Part shown: piece after piece, positions 9,526 through 20,700 of the stretch
Layout: every line of letters starts with the position of its first letter
Position numbering within the stretch: the stretch's first letter is position 1
DNA from: a virus
Direction: 5' to 3' (one strand)
IMG/VR virus record: IMGVR_UViG_3300039106_000351
Span: 1 to 55,993 of that record
Length of the DNA stretch: 55,993 bases
Translations under genes and position numbers: made by a program
The notes under the pieces: generated by a model
What the model saw: the letters and a program-made list of their open reading frames with translations, nothing else
Databases searched by the model: none
What the model was told of the DNA's origin: nothing

Positions 9526-12500
9526 TTATTTCAAATAAGGAAGCCATGATCCAATATCAATATATCCTCCATCTTTAAATATTGGCCCACCATATTTTCC
9601 TCCTGCTACTGGATCTACGTCAGCTACTCCAGCTACTCCAGGATAAGAGTTAGGTGGTGTCTGAGCATAATTAGTATCTTGTGATTTATTTTGAGACTCC
9701 ATCCTTCTACGAGCACAAGCTGATGGGTCTTTATCTTTTCTTGCTACACACCAGTCATATGCTTCATCAAAAGCTGCAGAACTACTACTAGTATCAATTT
9801 GATGATCTTTACCTTGTGTAAAATGCATTCTACCACCAACTCCTGGACTAACAGCATATTGTGGATACATTTGATTTGTTGCATCTGTTTTCCATCTATT
9901 AGTAATTGCGTTAGTAAATTGATTTACAAGGTTATTTCCAGCTGCTCTTTTACTATTATCATATTGTTGATTACCAATAGTATTTTCTCTATATAGTAAG
10001 GCTCCAGCATTAGAATTTGCAGTTCTTTCTTGATTCATAATATCTGTACCTTTAAGTTCAAAAGCATCTCCTATTCCTACATTTTTATTATCATAGGCAC
10101 TTAATGTATCTGCTGCTGATTTTGCAAGTTGTGATTGTATACCAGTTGATCTAGTTGATAATTCTTGTCCTCCTGCAAACCCTTCTAATCCTGCTGTAAG
10201 CATACTAGCATCTTCACGTTGTCTAGCAAGTTCTCTTGTAGGATCAACAAAGTTAGGTCTAGGATCTTGCATATCAAATCTTTGTGCCATAGGCCCATAA
10301 TTTTTAATACCTGCTAAATTAGCAGCTGCAGCAGCTGTTTTTATAGTATCTTGTAACCACCATTCTGCTGGTGGAGCTGGTTTATTTATTGTTACATCAT
10401 CTTCACATGGAGGACATACACCATTTACTGGTTCTAAATATACTAATCCTTCTGGTTTTTGACATGGACATTTTTTAGTTTTTTCAGGAGGTGTACAAGT
10501 ACATTTACCATCTTTATCTACATACTTACTATAAGTAGCTGTATTAGTTGGATCTGTACATTGACAGTCAGTATTTTCTACAACATCTTCAAAAATATTT
10601 TCTCTAGTAGCTGACATATATCTATGTCCTGTTGTTGTATCTCCATATGTAGTATTTTTTTTAGGTCCTCCATACCATGTATTATTAGCATAATCATATT
10701 TATCATCTAAAGGAGATATTTTAGCACCCATTGGTCCATATAAAGCACCCATTGATTTTTCATCATCTGCTCCTGAATGAACCATACTTACATTTCCTAA
10801 GAAATTATCCATAGCATATTGAGCATCTGGGTTATCTGCAAACTTTTTATCTGTAAAATCTTTATATGCTTGTGCATATCCATGCATTGTTGCTTGTTGT
10901 AATACTCTATCTTTTCCTAATGGATCAAGAGGCACACCTAAAGTTTCTACAGTTTTTGCAATAGTTGTAAATCCTTTACTTGTTAAACGTGCTAAAGCAT
11001 CTTTAGCTTCTTGTCTAGTATATAATTGTCCTGTTTGTGGATTTTTATATCCTTTAGCTATTATTTCATCAACTGTATCTAATCTACCACCACCATCACT
11101 AAATATTTGAGGATCTATATCATTTGCATCAAACATTAAATTTCTTTTTTGATGATTTAATGCTTGTTTTATAATTTCTTCATCAGATGGAAGAGTACCA
11201 TATTTTTTAGTCCATGTATCATTTGGATTTGCATTAGCTACATTTTTTCCTTTCCAAGCTTCAGGATTTTCTATAGCTGCTTTTGTATTTTTAATTATTT
11301 CAGCTTTAACTGTAGGATCATCTAAATTCTGTTTAATTAATAAATATTGTGCAGCTGCCATTCTTCCAGATTCTGTATCTGGAAAACCTTGTAAATCATG
11401 GGCATTAATATCTTTTCCAGTTGGAACTGACCATTTTGATTCTTTTAATATTTGAGTTTTAACTTTTCCATCAGCTCCTGTTCTAGTTACAGTAATTTGT
11501 ACTTTTGGATCTTTTTGTTGAGCATCATAAATTGCTCTCCTTAATGCAGCATCATCCATTTTTGTTGCATCAATAATAATTTTACCATCTTCAGCTTTTG
11601 GTAAGTTATTACTTCTAGAATAACGTCTATTAGAATAGTTGTCAATTACTGCACCTTGTTTAGCTTCTGGCATATCATAGAAAGGCATGTCATAACCACC
11701 CATTGCCATACCATAAGCTGCCATAGGAGCTTGTTGCATTTGTTGCTGTTGCATAGCCATCATCTCTTCTTCAGAAGGCTGACCTTGTGCCATTCCTTGA
11801 CCTTGAGGTTGTTCTACTTGTGACATTGATTGTTGTACAAGACCTGCTGCTTCTTGTTCAGAAGCTCCAAGTTGTACAAATATCTGTACAATTGCTTCCG
11901 GTGGAAGATTATTTTGTAATAAACTTAATACAATTTCAGGAGGAGAAATACCTTTTTGTAAAGCAGCTTCAACCTCTTGAATTATTTCCATCATCTGTTC
12001 TTGATCACCTCCTTGAGTTTGACCTTGTTCAGCTTGTTGTTGCTGCATCATCATCATCTCCTCCTCAGAAGGTTGTGCCATACCTTGTTCTGCTCTTCTT
12101 AATCTTCTTTGTCCACCCCATCTCATCATTTCTTGTTGTGCTCCTTGCATTTGTTGCATGATACTACCAATTAATTGCTGTACTTGATCTTGAGGCATTC
12201 CTAATTGAACAAATATTTGAGCAACTTGCTCTGGTGGAATTTGAGATTGTATTAATTGAGCAGCTACTTCTTCAGGAGCAGCTCCTTGTTGAAGAGCTTG
12301 TCCAACTTGTTGCATAATTTGTTGCATCTGATCACCACCTCCTTGTTGTTGTTGCTGTTGCTGTTGTTGCATCATCATCATTTCTTCTTGTGATGGCTGT
12401 TGCATTCCCTCTTCTGCTCTTTTTAATCTTTTCATACCTCCAAATCTCATCATTCCTTCTTGAGACATAGGTTGTTCTGCAGGTTGTCCTTGTGCAACAG

Positions 12501-13260
12501 GTTGTCCTTGATTCATACTCATTGCTTGAGCTTCTTGATTTTCTGAACCTAATGTTTCAGCAGAATTTTCTTGTTGTTCTTGTTGTTCTTTTTGTTTTTT
12601 AAGTTGACTATTTAAACCAGATAATTTTTCATCAGGTAAAATATCTTCTTCAGTTAATCCTCTTGCTTGCATACAAGGTTTAGCAACAACAGGAATTCCT
12701 TGAGGAAATCCTTTCATTGATTCTTGTTCTAAAGCTAAACAACCAAGTTTAATTACATATTTTTTTATCATTAATTCAGCAGTTCTTTTTTCTATTGCAT
12801 CTGAATTAGAATCTTCTAATATTTTTCTATACTTATCAACATCATAGCGTTTAGCAATAGCAGCTGGAGTATAACTACCAGACTTAGTTGTAAGACCAAA
12901 AGATTTTAAAACTTCTGGATCTTTAATTCTCATTCCTGGAGTATCACTAAAGATAAAAGTATCTTCTGGTAAACTTAAAGGTACTCCACCATGTGTATGT
13001 CTTGGACCTTTAATAATTTTATGTTCTGGAATACCATCACCATTTATATCTCCATAAACAGTTTCACCACCTTCAGCTTCAATATTAGCTTTATCTACTG
13101 GAACAGCTTTAATATATTTACTTTCTATTAATTTTGATTCTTCACTAGTAGTATTACGGTTACTACTAGCCATTCCAGCAAAGTCATTAAATAATGCACC
13201 TTGAACTTGCATTCCAGTTTTTGCTTGTGGTAACTTTTTAATTTTTACTTTGTAAAACAT
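9526..13260 (-). CDS. Virion cargo-type protein with tandem Gln/Met-rich helical modules and LPKA-type motifs, 1244 aa
   Basis: It starts MFYKVKIKKLPQAKTGMQV, an N-terminal copy of the LPxAxxG motif shared with neighbouring cargo genes. Residues about 60-120 contain EGGETVYGD and GPRHTHGGVPLSLPEDTFIF, a block I recognise from large crAss-like internal proteins. Two tandem modules follow, each made of a GG-x-[RK]-R-L-[RK]-RAE-[EQ]-GM lead, an EEMMMMQQQQ linker and a helical unit (PPEQVAQIFVQLG in one, PPEAIVQIFVQLG in the other). A further NNLPKAEDGKIII motif comes next, then a Cys-rich segment (CQCTD, CTCTPPEKTKKCPCQKP, CPPCEDD), and a conserved C-terminal region around PAEWWLQDTIKTAAAAANLAG. 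The C-terminus ends with a GG-rich tail. The poly-Gln runs are unusual for a phage. It is probably packaged with the genome (inference). Confidence 0.8.
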   Translation of the reverse strand: MFYKVKIKKLPQAKTGMQVQGALFNDFAGMASSNRNTTSEESKLIESKYIKAVPVDKANIEAEGGETVYGDINGDGIPEHKIIKGPRHTHGGVPLSLPEDTFIFSDTPGMRIKDPEVLKSFGLTTKSGSYTPAAIAKRYDVDKYRKILEDSNSDAIEKRTAELMIKKYVIKLGCLALEQESMKGFPQGIPVVAKPCMQARGLTEEDILPDEKLSGLNSQLKKQKEQQEQQENSAETLGSENQEAQAMSMNQGQPVAQGQPAEQPMSQEGMMRFGGMKRLKRAEEGMQQPSQEEMMMMQQQQQQQQQGGGDQMQQIMQQVGQALQQGAAPEEVAAQLIQSQIPPEQVAQIFVQLGMPQDQVQQLIGSIMQQMQGAQQEMMRWGGQRRLRRAEQGMAQPSEEEMMMMQQQQAEQGQTQGGDQEQMMEIIQEVEAALQKGISPPEIVLSLLQNNLPPEAIVQIFVQLGASEQEAAGLVQQSMSQVEQPQGQGMAQGQPSEEEMMAMQQQQMQQAPMAAYGMAMGGYDMPFYDMPEAKQGAVIDNYSNRRYSRSNNLPKAEDGKIIIDATKMDDAALRRAIYDAQQKDPKVQITVTRTGADGKVKTQILKESKWSVPTGKDINAHDLQGFPDTESGRMAAAQYLLIKQNLDDPTVKAEIIKNTKAAIENPEAWKGKNVANANPNDTWTKKYGTLPSDEEIIKQALNHQKRNLMFDANDIDPQIFSDGGGRLDTVDEIIAKGYKNPQTGQLYTRQEAKDALARLTSKGFTTIAKTVETLGVPLDPLGKDRVLQQATMHGYAQAYKDFTDKKFADNPDAQYAMDNFLGNVSMVHSGADDEKSMGALYGPMGAKISPLDDKYDYANNTWYGGPKKNTTYGDTTTGHRYMSATRENIFEDVVENTDCQCTDPTNTATYSKYVDKDGKCTCTPPEKTKKCPCQKPEGLVYLEPVNGVCPPCEDDVTINKPAPPAEWWLQDTIKTAAAAANLAGIKNYGPMAQRFDMQDPRPNFVDPTRELARQREDASMLTAGLEGFAGGQELSTRSTGIQSQLAKSAADTLSAYDNKNVGIGDAFELKGTDIMNQERTANSNAGALLYRENTIGNQQYDNSKRAAGNNLVNQFTNAITNRWKTDATNQMYPQYAVSPGVGGRMHFTQGKDHQIDTSSSSAAFDEAYDWCVARKDKDPSACARRRMESQNKSQDTNYAQTPPNSYPGVAGVADVDPVAGGKYGGPIFKDGGYIDIGSWLPYLK
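11700..12420 (-). repeat. Tandem protein-coding repeat: two helical modules with Gln/Met-rich linkers
   Basis: Inside the 1244-aa gene, two related units lie back to back. Each has a basic GG/RAExGM lead, an EEMMMM plus poly-Q linker coded by CAA/CAG microsatellite DNA (for example 12343-12370), and a PPExxxQIFVQLG helix pair. A third, shorter EEEMMAMQQQQ linker follows. The pattern suggests segmental duplication, possibly helped by slippage in the CAA/CAG tracts. Confidence 0.75.
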
Positions 13261-13269
13261 AATATAAAT

Positions 13270-16200
13270 TTATATATATTCAATTTGACCTCCAGCAGCT
13301 AAATACTGTTGAATTTGTTCTTCTGTCATATAAGCTTCATCATCATTTAATTGTTCTTGTTGTGGCAAATAACCATCTGTATAATAATTATATGGTTCTG
13401 CATATCCTCCGTTTGCCATATATCTACCATATTTAGCCATTGGTCCCATACCAAGAGTATCATTACCCGTAGTACCTTCATAAGAATTACCTGAATTAGG
13501 ATTCCACTTACCTTTATTTATTCTTGCCGTATCACCAGAAACTTGAGTTGCTCCCCAATTATTATCATAAAGTTCTTTTTGTTGATTTTTTCTTTCAAAG
13601 TTATTTAAAACTCCTATGCCAGCTCTTATTCCAGTATTACCTACATTTAACATAGCTTCTGGATCAAAAGTTTTCATATTTTGTACCTTATTTTCTACAC
13701 CAACATATTTTTTTTCATCAGCTTTATAATTAGGATCATAACAAGGACTATTAGGATCTAATACTTCATCTTCATTACAAGGACCTGTTCCACCTTCTCC
13801 TATTCCTCCTTGATTTTCAAATTCACTATTTGTTTTTTTAATAGACTCACCAAGATAATCATAACCAGGAGATCCAAATCCTGTATAAGATGTAGGTGTA
13901 TTAATCGGATTCCCATCTTGTGAAACAGAAGATGAAGCTAAGAAAGGAAATTGAATTTCTTCTCCATTAGCAGCTTGTGGTAAATAACCACCATAAGCCA
14001 TTTCTGTATTGATTGGTCCTACATTATTAATAGGATAACCTTCAGGCATAGGTTGTGGTATAGCAGGTTGCTCTGGTAAAGTTAATTGACTTTTTAAATA
14101 TGCACCTCTTGGGTCCCCTGGAGGAAAAAAACTTAATGGTAAAGGTGCTCCAACATTTGAATTCTCAATTACTGGAATAGAAGTTTCAGCACTTCTAAGT
14201 CTACCTTTACGGTCAATACCCATTGGAATACCATTAGGATCTAATTTAGTTTGATACATTTGGTTTCTACCAATTTTCATTCCTTCTACATATTTAGTAC
14301 CATTAGGTTGAATTCCTGTATTACTTGTTCTATTTCTAGAACGTCCTAAATTATTCTCAAGTTCTTTTAAACTTTCTAAATTAAGACTAGCACCAGCACC
14401 AGAACCAAAAGAAGACACATCATAAATATCTAAATATTTTTTAGGTCTACCAAACATACCTGTTTTAGTTACATACCTTGCTACAGCATCTTTTGGTAAT
14501 TGACCAGTATATGGATTTCCACTATTTATATAATAAGGATTTTTTGTTTGTTTTCCATAAGATCCTCTTGATCTTAATATTGGATTCCATGGTAATATAG
14601 TATCCCATAATCCAGGATTGTTTGCTGTAATTTGAGTATTATATTTTATACTAGCTAATGGAACACAATCACCATATTCAGCATTATATACAAAACCAGC
14701 AGGACATTCTTTAACAGTTTTTCTGTCAATGTCATCTCTGTTTTGTATGTTAGATACATTTGAATTATAAAAATCTAAATATTTTTCAAAATCTCCAACT
14801 CTGTTTGCTTCATTAGTAGCTTTCATGTATTCAGTTTTCCAACTGTCATAAGCATCTTTTTCAGTTTGATCTGTAATAAGATTGTCTCCAGGATTATTAC
14901 CTGCAGTAGCTCCTGGCCAATTGTCTGGATTAGTTTGATCATCTAACCATTCTTGATAAGCTTGTTTATCACTTATCATACTAGTTCTACCTGATTTATT
15001 TTTTACTTCTACTCCATTTCTAGCTTCATAAAGACCATATGGTTGATAGTATTTATCTTCATCACCACCATACATAAACTTTGTAAGTGGATTTTCAGCA
15101 TTCATATCTATGAATCCTCCAAATGCTCCTACTGGATTTTGAACTACTTCTTCTTCTCCAACTAAATTTTCTTTAGGACCATCTTGCATTATAAGATTCA
15201 TGATCTCAGGATTGTATTTAGCATTTTCATATACTTCTTTTGAAATAGCTTTATTAGAATTATTTTTAAGTTTTTTAATAAAAGTAGATTTTAAATCAGA
15301 AATATCATTTGTTAATGTATCTTGTCTTACACCTTGTCCTATTTTATTATCTTCAGTTTGTCCACCTTCATCAAACATTAAAGATAATTTTGTTATAAAT
15401 TTCTTTTTAGTAATACCACCTTTTTTAAAGTCATCACTTGGTATATCTGTTGATAAATTTTGATTATGTCTATAATAATTTCTTTTTTTATCTGAAAAAC
15501 CTGGTTCAATATATTGCATAGAATCAGGTCCTTTTAATATTTTTGGATCTATTTCACCTTCATTTGAACGGACAACATCCTCAAGTTGTCTTGATGGTCC
15601 CATTGCACCTATATCAGTACCACAAGGACAATTATTATTAAGATCTGGTTCCATATAATTAGGTTGACCAGGATCTACACATTGACAAGGATTTGCAATA
15701 GCATCATATGTTTGATAACCAGCATAACCTAAACCAGTACCAAGAAGAGAACCTTTTAAACCTAATCTAAATTTATAATTTTTAGCATTTTTAATATCTG
15801 CTGCTGTTTTAGCAAAAGGAATATCTACAGGATTTACTAAACCTTGTCCTCCTAATGTATTAACATAACCAAAAGCAGGAAGATCAATTGCTTGTATATT
15901 ACTTTTATTAGTTCTAAAAAATTGATTTAATCCAGTAGTTCCATAGGTTTCTAATCCTCTAGAAATTTGCCCTCTAAGACTTAAATCTGGACGAGGTGTA
16001 GGTGGAAGACCTGTAACATTAATTCCTTCTCCACGATTAAAATTTGGAAAATTAGTGTTTGAATCTCTAAGAAGACTCTCTTGTAAAAACTGTGTTCCTC
16101 TTGTACCAAATGGTGGTTTAACTGTCCATTTAGTTTGTGTACCAAGCTTTAAAGGATTACCACCTGTATCAAAAATTTTTGTTTCACCTGTAGCAGCATC

Positions 16201-17676
16201 TTTAGTAAAATAAAATCTATTTTTAAATGTTATTTCTTGTGCTTTTTTTGGTGTTGCACCAAATGGTAATTGTTGATTAGGTCCAAATTTATTTTTAATC
16301 TCAAAGAAATTATTATCATTTTCATCTACTCCACTTATGATTTTAGAAGTCATAGGATATACACCACTAACTAAACCTTCTTCCATTGAAATAGGGTTTA
16401 TATCTGATAATGGAAAACTAGATTTACCTGACTCTATATTTTTAATTATATTATTTACATCATCTTGATATAAAACTAATTTATCAACACTTAAACTTCC
16501 ATCAAAAGCTGCTCTATCTCCACCAATAGTTGAGTTTTTACTAAATATTCCTTTTGTAGGTTCTAATCCATTTAGAACATTCCACAATTCATATCTGTTT
16601 TGTGTAAAAGGTGTTTCTAATTTAGGTCCAAATTTCTTTCCTATCCAAGGTAAATTAGATATACCTTGTCCAACCAATGAAGCAAGAGGTGCAGCTTTAC
16701 GTGCTCCTGATATATTTTGCATTGGATTATTTTGATTTATATAATCAAAACCATATTTTATTTTATGTTCTCCAGGTATATATGCATCATCTATAATGGG
16801 TTGTACAGGAATATTTTGCTGAATTGGCATATTAAAATTAGGTGCTACTTTAGATACCTTTTGCATAATTGATTCCATTCCTGGAAGAGCTTCTGCTTTA
16901 TTTAAAGAAGAAAGTAACCTTTGAAATTCAGATTCTGGTTTTAAAAATTTAGTAAGACCTTTTGCAGTTTTACCAATAATTTCTAAACCACCGTCAGCTC
17001 TTGGTAATTCATCTTCTTCAGATTCTGTTTTATAACTTCCAAAATAATTTTCTAAATCAGAAAAACTGTCTGTTCCTTCCATACCTGGTGTTACAGTCAT
17101 TAAGTCTTGAATAGAAAAAGGTTTTTGTTGTTCTCCACCATTACTATAAAATCCACCATATTTAGCTGAAAAAGCACCTTGTTGTTGTGATTGCTCAGTT
17201 TCTAAATGTGAATTGTCATCTCTATAAGAATCATCACCTTCATAACCTTCATTTGATAATGCAAGTTCTTCTTGTTCTGCATCACTTGATTCTCTTTCTG
17301 CAACTTCATTAGGATCTTCTGATTGGTCTACAGGTTGTCCATCTTCTGAAACTTCTGGATTTACTTTATCTAAAAGATCAGGATTTAAATATCCTTCTTC
17401 AGTAAGTTTAGTTATAGCAGCTTGAATAATATTTAAAGATGTAGTCTGATCTAAAGCATATTCTGTAATAAGTTTATTATAAACTAAATCAGGTAAGCCA
17501 CTATTTTTTATTGTTGAATAAGTATAGTCATATATTTTATTAAGTCTTGCCGGATCCATTACTGAGGAAGACATTTGCATACCATTACTAGCTTTTTTTA
17601 AAAACTTAGATGCATTAGTAATATAACCAGGAGTTTCTCCTGGAAGAGCTTTTCTAATTCTTACTGTTTTTTTCAT
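13270..17676 (-). CDS. Modular virion cargo-type protein with GG/LPxA junction motifs, 1468 aa
   Basis: The N-terminus reads MKKTVRIRKALPGETPGYI and then FLKKASNGMQM, resembling the starts of adjacent cargo genes. An acidic stretch (residues about 105-165) precedes AKYGGFYSNGG. Internal junction motifs include ELPRADGGLEIIGKTAKG (about residue 225), FKKGGITKKKF, GLYEARNGVEV and GGYLPQAANGEEI. Paired-Cys motifs appear as CQCVDP/NNNCPCGTD and as ECPAGFVYNAEYGDC. The tail carries MANGGYAEP and ends in MTEEQIQQYLAAGGQIEYI, a relative of the module-end motif seen in the two genes before it. It has its own upstream GTATATTA element. I recognise no enzyme in it. The modules look like variable payloads joined by common linkers, which is inference. 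Confidence 0.75.
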   Translation of the reverse strand: MKKTVRIRKALPGETPGYITNASKFLKKASNGMQMSSSVMDPARLNKIYDYTYSTIKNSGLPDLVYNKLITEYALDQTTSLNIIQAAITKLTEEGYLNPDLLDKVNPEVSEDGQPVDQSEDPNEVAERESSDAEQEELALSNEGYEGDDSYRDDNSHLETEQSQQQGAFSAKYGGFYSNGGEQQKPFSIQDLMTVTPGMEGTDSFSDLENYFGSYKTESEEDELPRADGGLEIIGKTAKGLTKFLKPESEFQRLLSSLNKAEALPGMESIMQKVSKVAPNFNMPIQQNIPVQPIIDDAYIPGEHKIKYGFDYINQNNPMQNISGARKAAPLASLVGQGISNLPWIGKKFGPKLETPFTQNRYELWNVLNGLEPTKGIFSKNSTIGGDRAAFDGSLSVDKLVLYQDDVNNIIKNIESGKSSFPLSDINPISMEEGLVSGVYPMTSKIISGVDENDNNFFEIKNKFGPNQQLPFGATPKKAQEITFKNRFYFTKDAATGETKIFDTGGNPLKLGTQTKWTVKPPFGTRGTQFLQESLLRDSNTNFPNFNRGEGINVTGLPPTPRPDLSLRGQISRGLETYGTTGLNQFFRTNKSNIQAIDLPAFGYVNTLGGQGLVNPVDIPFAKTAADIKNAKNYKFRLGLKGSLLGTGLGYAGYQTYDAIANPCQCVDPGQPNYMEPDLNNNCPCGTDIGAMGPSRQLEDVVRSNEGEIDPKILKGPDSMQYIEPGFSDKKRNYYRHNQNLSTDIPSDDFKKGGITKKKFITKLSLMFDEGGQTEDNKIGQGVRQDTLTNDISDLKSTFIKKLKNNSNKAISKEVYENAKYNPEIMNLIMQDGPKENLVGEEEVVQNPVGAFGGFIDMNAENPLTKFMYGGDEDKYYQPYGLYEARNGVEVKNKSGRTSMISDKQAYQEWLDDQTNPDNWPGATAGNNPGDNLITDQTEKDAYDSWKTEYMKATNEANRVGDFEKYLDFYNSNVSNIQNRDDIDRKTVKECPAGFVYNAEYGDCVPLASIKYNTQITANNPGLWDTILPWNPILRSRGSYGKQTKNPYYINSGNPYTGQLPKDAVARYVTKTGMFGRPKKYLDIYDVSSFGSGAGASLNLESLKELENNLGRSRNRTSNTGIQPNGTKYVEGMKIGRNQMYQTKLDPNGIPMGIDRKGRLRSAETSIPVIENSNVGAPLPLSFFPPGDPRGAYLKSQLTLPEQPAIPQPMPEGYPINNVGPINTEMAYGGYLPQAANGEEIQFPFLASSSVSQDGNPINTPTSYTGFGSPGYDYLGESIKKTNSEFENQGGIGEGGTGPCNEDEVLDPNSPCYDPNYKADEKKYVGVENKVQNMKTFDPEAMLNVGNTGIRAGIGVLNNFERKNQQKELYDNNWGATQVSGDTARINKGKWNPNSGNSYEGTTGNDTLGMGPMAKYGRYMANGGYAEPYNYYTDGYLPQQEQLNDDEAYMTEEQIQQYLAAGGQIEYI

Positions 17677-17692
17677 AATACTTATCTATATA

Positions 17693-17700
17693 TAATATAC
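17693..17700 (-). promoter_or_regulatory. Putative late-promoter element GTATATTA
   Basis: On the minus strand TTTAGTATATTATATATAG lies 16 nt before the ATG at 17676, in a 57-bp gap. It matches the core found before four other genes in this window. It would allow the last three cargo genes to be transcribed separately. Confidence 0.5.
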
Positions 17701-17733
17701 TAAATTTTAATTTAACAAATAAACATTAAAAGT

Positions 17734-20700
17734 TTATTCTTCTTCAATGATATAACCTCCTTTAACATATTCCTCTATTTCTTTTTGAGATAGTTTTGTT
17801 ACTACTCCACCATTTTTATTTTTATATCCAGATTGTTTACTTATTTGTTTCCAAGCATCTTGTACTGTAAGTGGTTTACTAATGTCACTTTCCCATTTTT
17901 CAAGATCCTGTTTACCCATTTTTATAACTATCTGTCTTCTCCATTTTTCAAGTTGTTCTGGTGATGCATTTAAAACTTCTTCTAAACTTAAACCAAGTTT
18001 ACCTCTCATTTCACTAACAACAATTTTAGCAGGACCTGTTTGTAAAAAATCATTTCCTTTCTGATTTTTTAATAATTGTTGATATGTTTTAGGTAAAGTT
18101 TCAAAACCAGTATTTATTGTTTTTAATGATTCTACCTTAAGCTTACCTTTGTTTGATAAGTTATTTCCCCATGCATAGTTTTTTTGTAACCAAGCTTCCT
18201 GTTCAGGTTGGAGAATCTTACTCCTAAAATTTGGTAATCCTACATTGGGAAATAAATTAGAAAATAATTCATCTCTAGAAGTATCTCCTCTTACATTATT
18301 ATAACCTTTAAATTTTAAAAATGCATCAAGTGCAGCATTATTAGGATCATCAGGATACATTTTATTAAAGTTTTGCCATGCTGTTTGCCATTGATTTTGT
18401 TGAGTAATAAGTTTTTTTAATTCAGAGTTAGTAAAAAAATCTTCTTTTCCAGGTACCCATTGTGGTCCAGATGGTTCAATACCAAATGATGCTAAATTTG
18501 AAAGATCATTTCTTACTTCCCAACCATCTGACCCAGCAGCAAAATTAAAATCACCTACTCCTTCAAATGTATCTTTACCATATGGAGGTTTATTTGATAA
18601 ATATTTATCTAAAGAATTATTAGCATCTATGTTAGCTTCATTTTTCCAATCTTTTATTCCTGGATAATCTAAAGGATCTGCATGATAAAAAGATTCACCT
18701 TGAAAAGGTTCATCACCATATTGTATTAATGAATTTCCTCCTGTTGTATTAGAAAGATTTTTTAAATCAACCATAGGAACTTCACTTACACCTTTAAAAT
18801 AATCTAGAGCAGGAAGAAGTTGATTAACTTTTAAATTCATTCCTTTATCTAAATTTCTAATTGGAATTTTTGAAACAGAATTAGGAATATTTAATCCTTT
18901 TATACTTCTTACTATTCTTCCTATATTAGCTTTAGGTAATGATCCACCTTTTTTATATTGACCTCTCCATCCAGTATTAAAATTATTAATTATGGAATTT
19001 TTATTATTTTCCATATCTAAACGATCTTGAGCAGACATGTTTTTAAGATCAGTAAACTTAAATGTAGGATCAATTGTTCCTATTTTATTCCCTGTACCAC
19101 TAAGCCAATGTCTTGTATTTAATCCAGTTGCATTTGATAAACCTATAGTCTTATTAAATGAATCACGTGCTGATTGACCTACAGTACCTTTTGATTGACC
19201 TGAATTAAAATATATTTCTTCAGGTAATAAAGATTTATTTAAATATCCAGATTCATATAAAGGTTTTTTATTTACAATATATTTTTGATACCAATCTTGC
19301 CAATTTCCAGTACTAAAATCAGTAGGTAATTGAACTTTAAATTGATATGGTCCATAAGATTGTTTTTCAGGTAAAGAAGCTAAATACATTCCATCCATTC
19401 CATACATATCAGGTAAACCAGCTCTATATCCATATTGTTCCATAGGTATATGAGTAGCTTGATATGCAGCAAGAGATAATGGATCTGCTCTATTTACATT
19501 AGCTAAATCCATATTCTCAACTTCACTTCTAGGATTATCATATCTTCTTCTATACATATCAAATGTTCTATGACCATAGCCATCTAAACTTACACCTCTT
19601 GGATTAAAATCTCCTTTAACTTGCCTATAACCTGTTCTATCATGATCAATTGCTAATTGCATAATTTTATTCATGCTATCATTAGTTCTTGCCATTTTAA
19701 ATAAATCTTCAGCCCCAACATCATTTCCAACATAACCTAAATTTTTTAATGCATCAGCTGCATTACGTCTATTTGCAAATTCTAAAGTACTTCTATCAAA
19801 GTTTGAAAGATCACCTATATTATAATCTGATGCTGGTTGATTATATATATCACCTAAAACATCATATGGATTATCTGTTTTACTTAATATATCAGTTAAT
19901 AAATATTGTGAATCCAAATTACTTATAGGATTAATCATATCTAATATAGGCTGTATATTTGGATTTTTATAAACACTATTAGCTATATTTTGATATATAG
20001 CAGGCATTAATATATTTTTAGTAGGTGTCTTAAATTCATTTATTAATTTTCCAGTATTTTTTAAAATTTCTAAACCATTCCAAGCTTTAGGAAGTGAACC
20101 TCCTTTTTTATATCCAAGTAGTTTAGGATTAAATTGTATATCAGAGTTTGAATTAGATTTAATTAAAGGATTAAACTGATATCCTTCAGGTGAAGGTCTT
20201 AATAATATTTCTTCTACTGTTAAAGGTTTAAATCTATTTTCTCCAAAATTAAATTTATAATTATTTTTTAAATTAAAAGCTGGTGATTCAACAATACCAA
20301 CTTTTCCAGAATCAATATTAATTGGATAAGTTCTATTAAAACCTGGAACCATAGTAGTTCTATTTGGTACTGATGTTAAATTTCCAAGATTTGCTGAAGC
20401 ATTAGATCCAACTTGATTAGAATATATACCAGCATCAGGATGAAATTGTTTATATAAAGTATTTATATTTTTCCTAGTATTAAGTCCTAACTCTGAAGCT
20501 AAGGCTTCATTACTAGTAGCATATGAAAGATTTGGTGCAGGTATATTTGCTTGTTTAAAACCATAATATTTACCACTAGGTGTTGTAACACCTAAGTTAA
20601 ATGCTTTAGTTGGAGTTTGTCCATATCTTAATAAATTTGTAGTTGCTCTAAGTGGAGACATAACACCCTGTATTCCCATTAAAGCATCCCATGCTGCAGT

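Noticed and set aside
11787-12161. 124-codon plus-strand ORF
   Set aside because: Its Leu/Val-rich sequence is the antisense reading of the Gln/Met-rich coding repeats; the minus-strand frame is clearly the real one.
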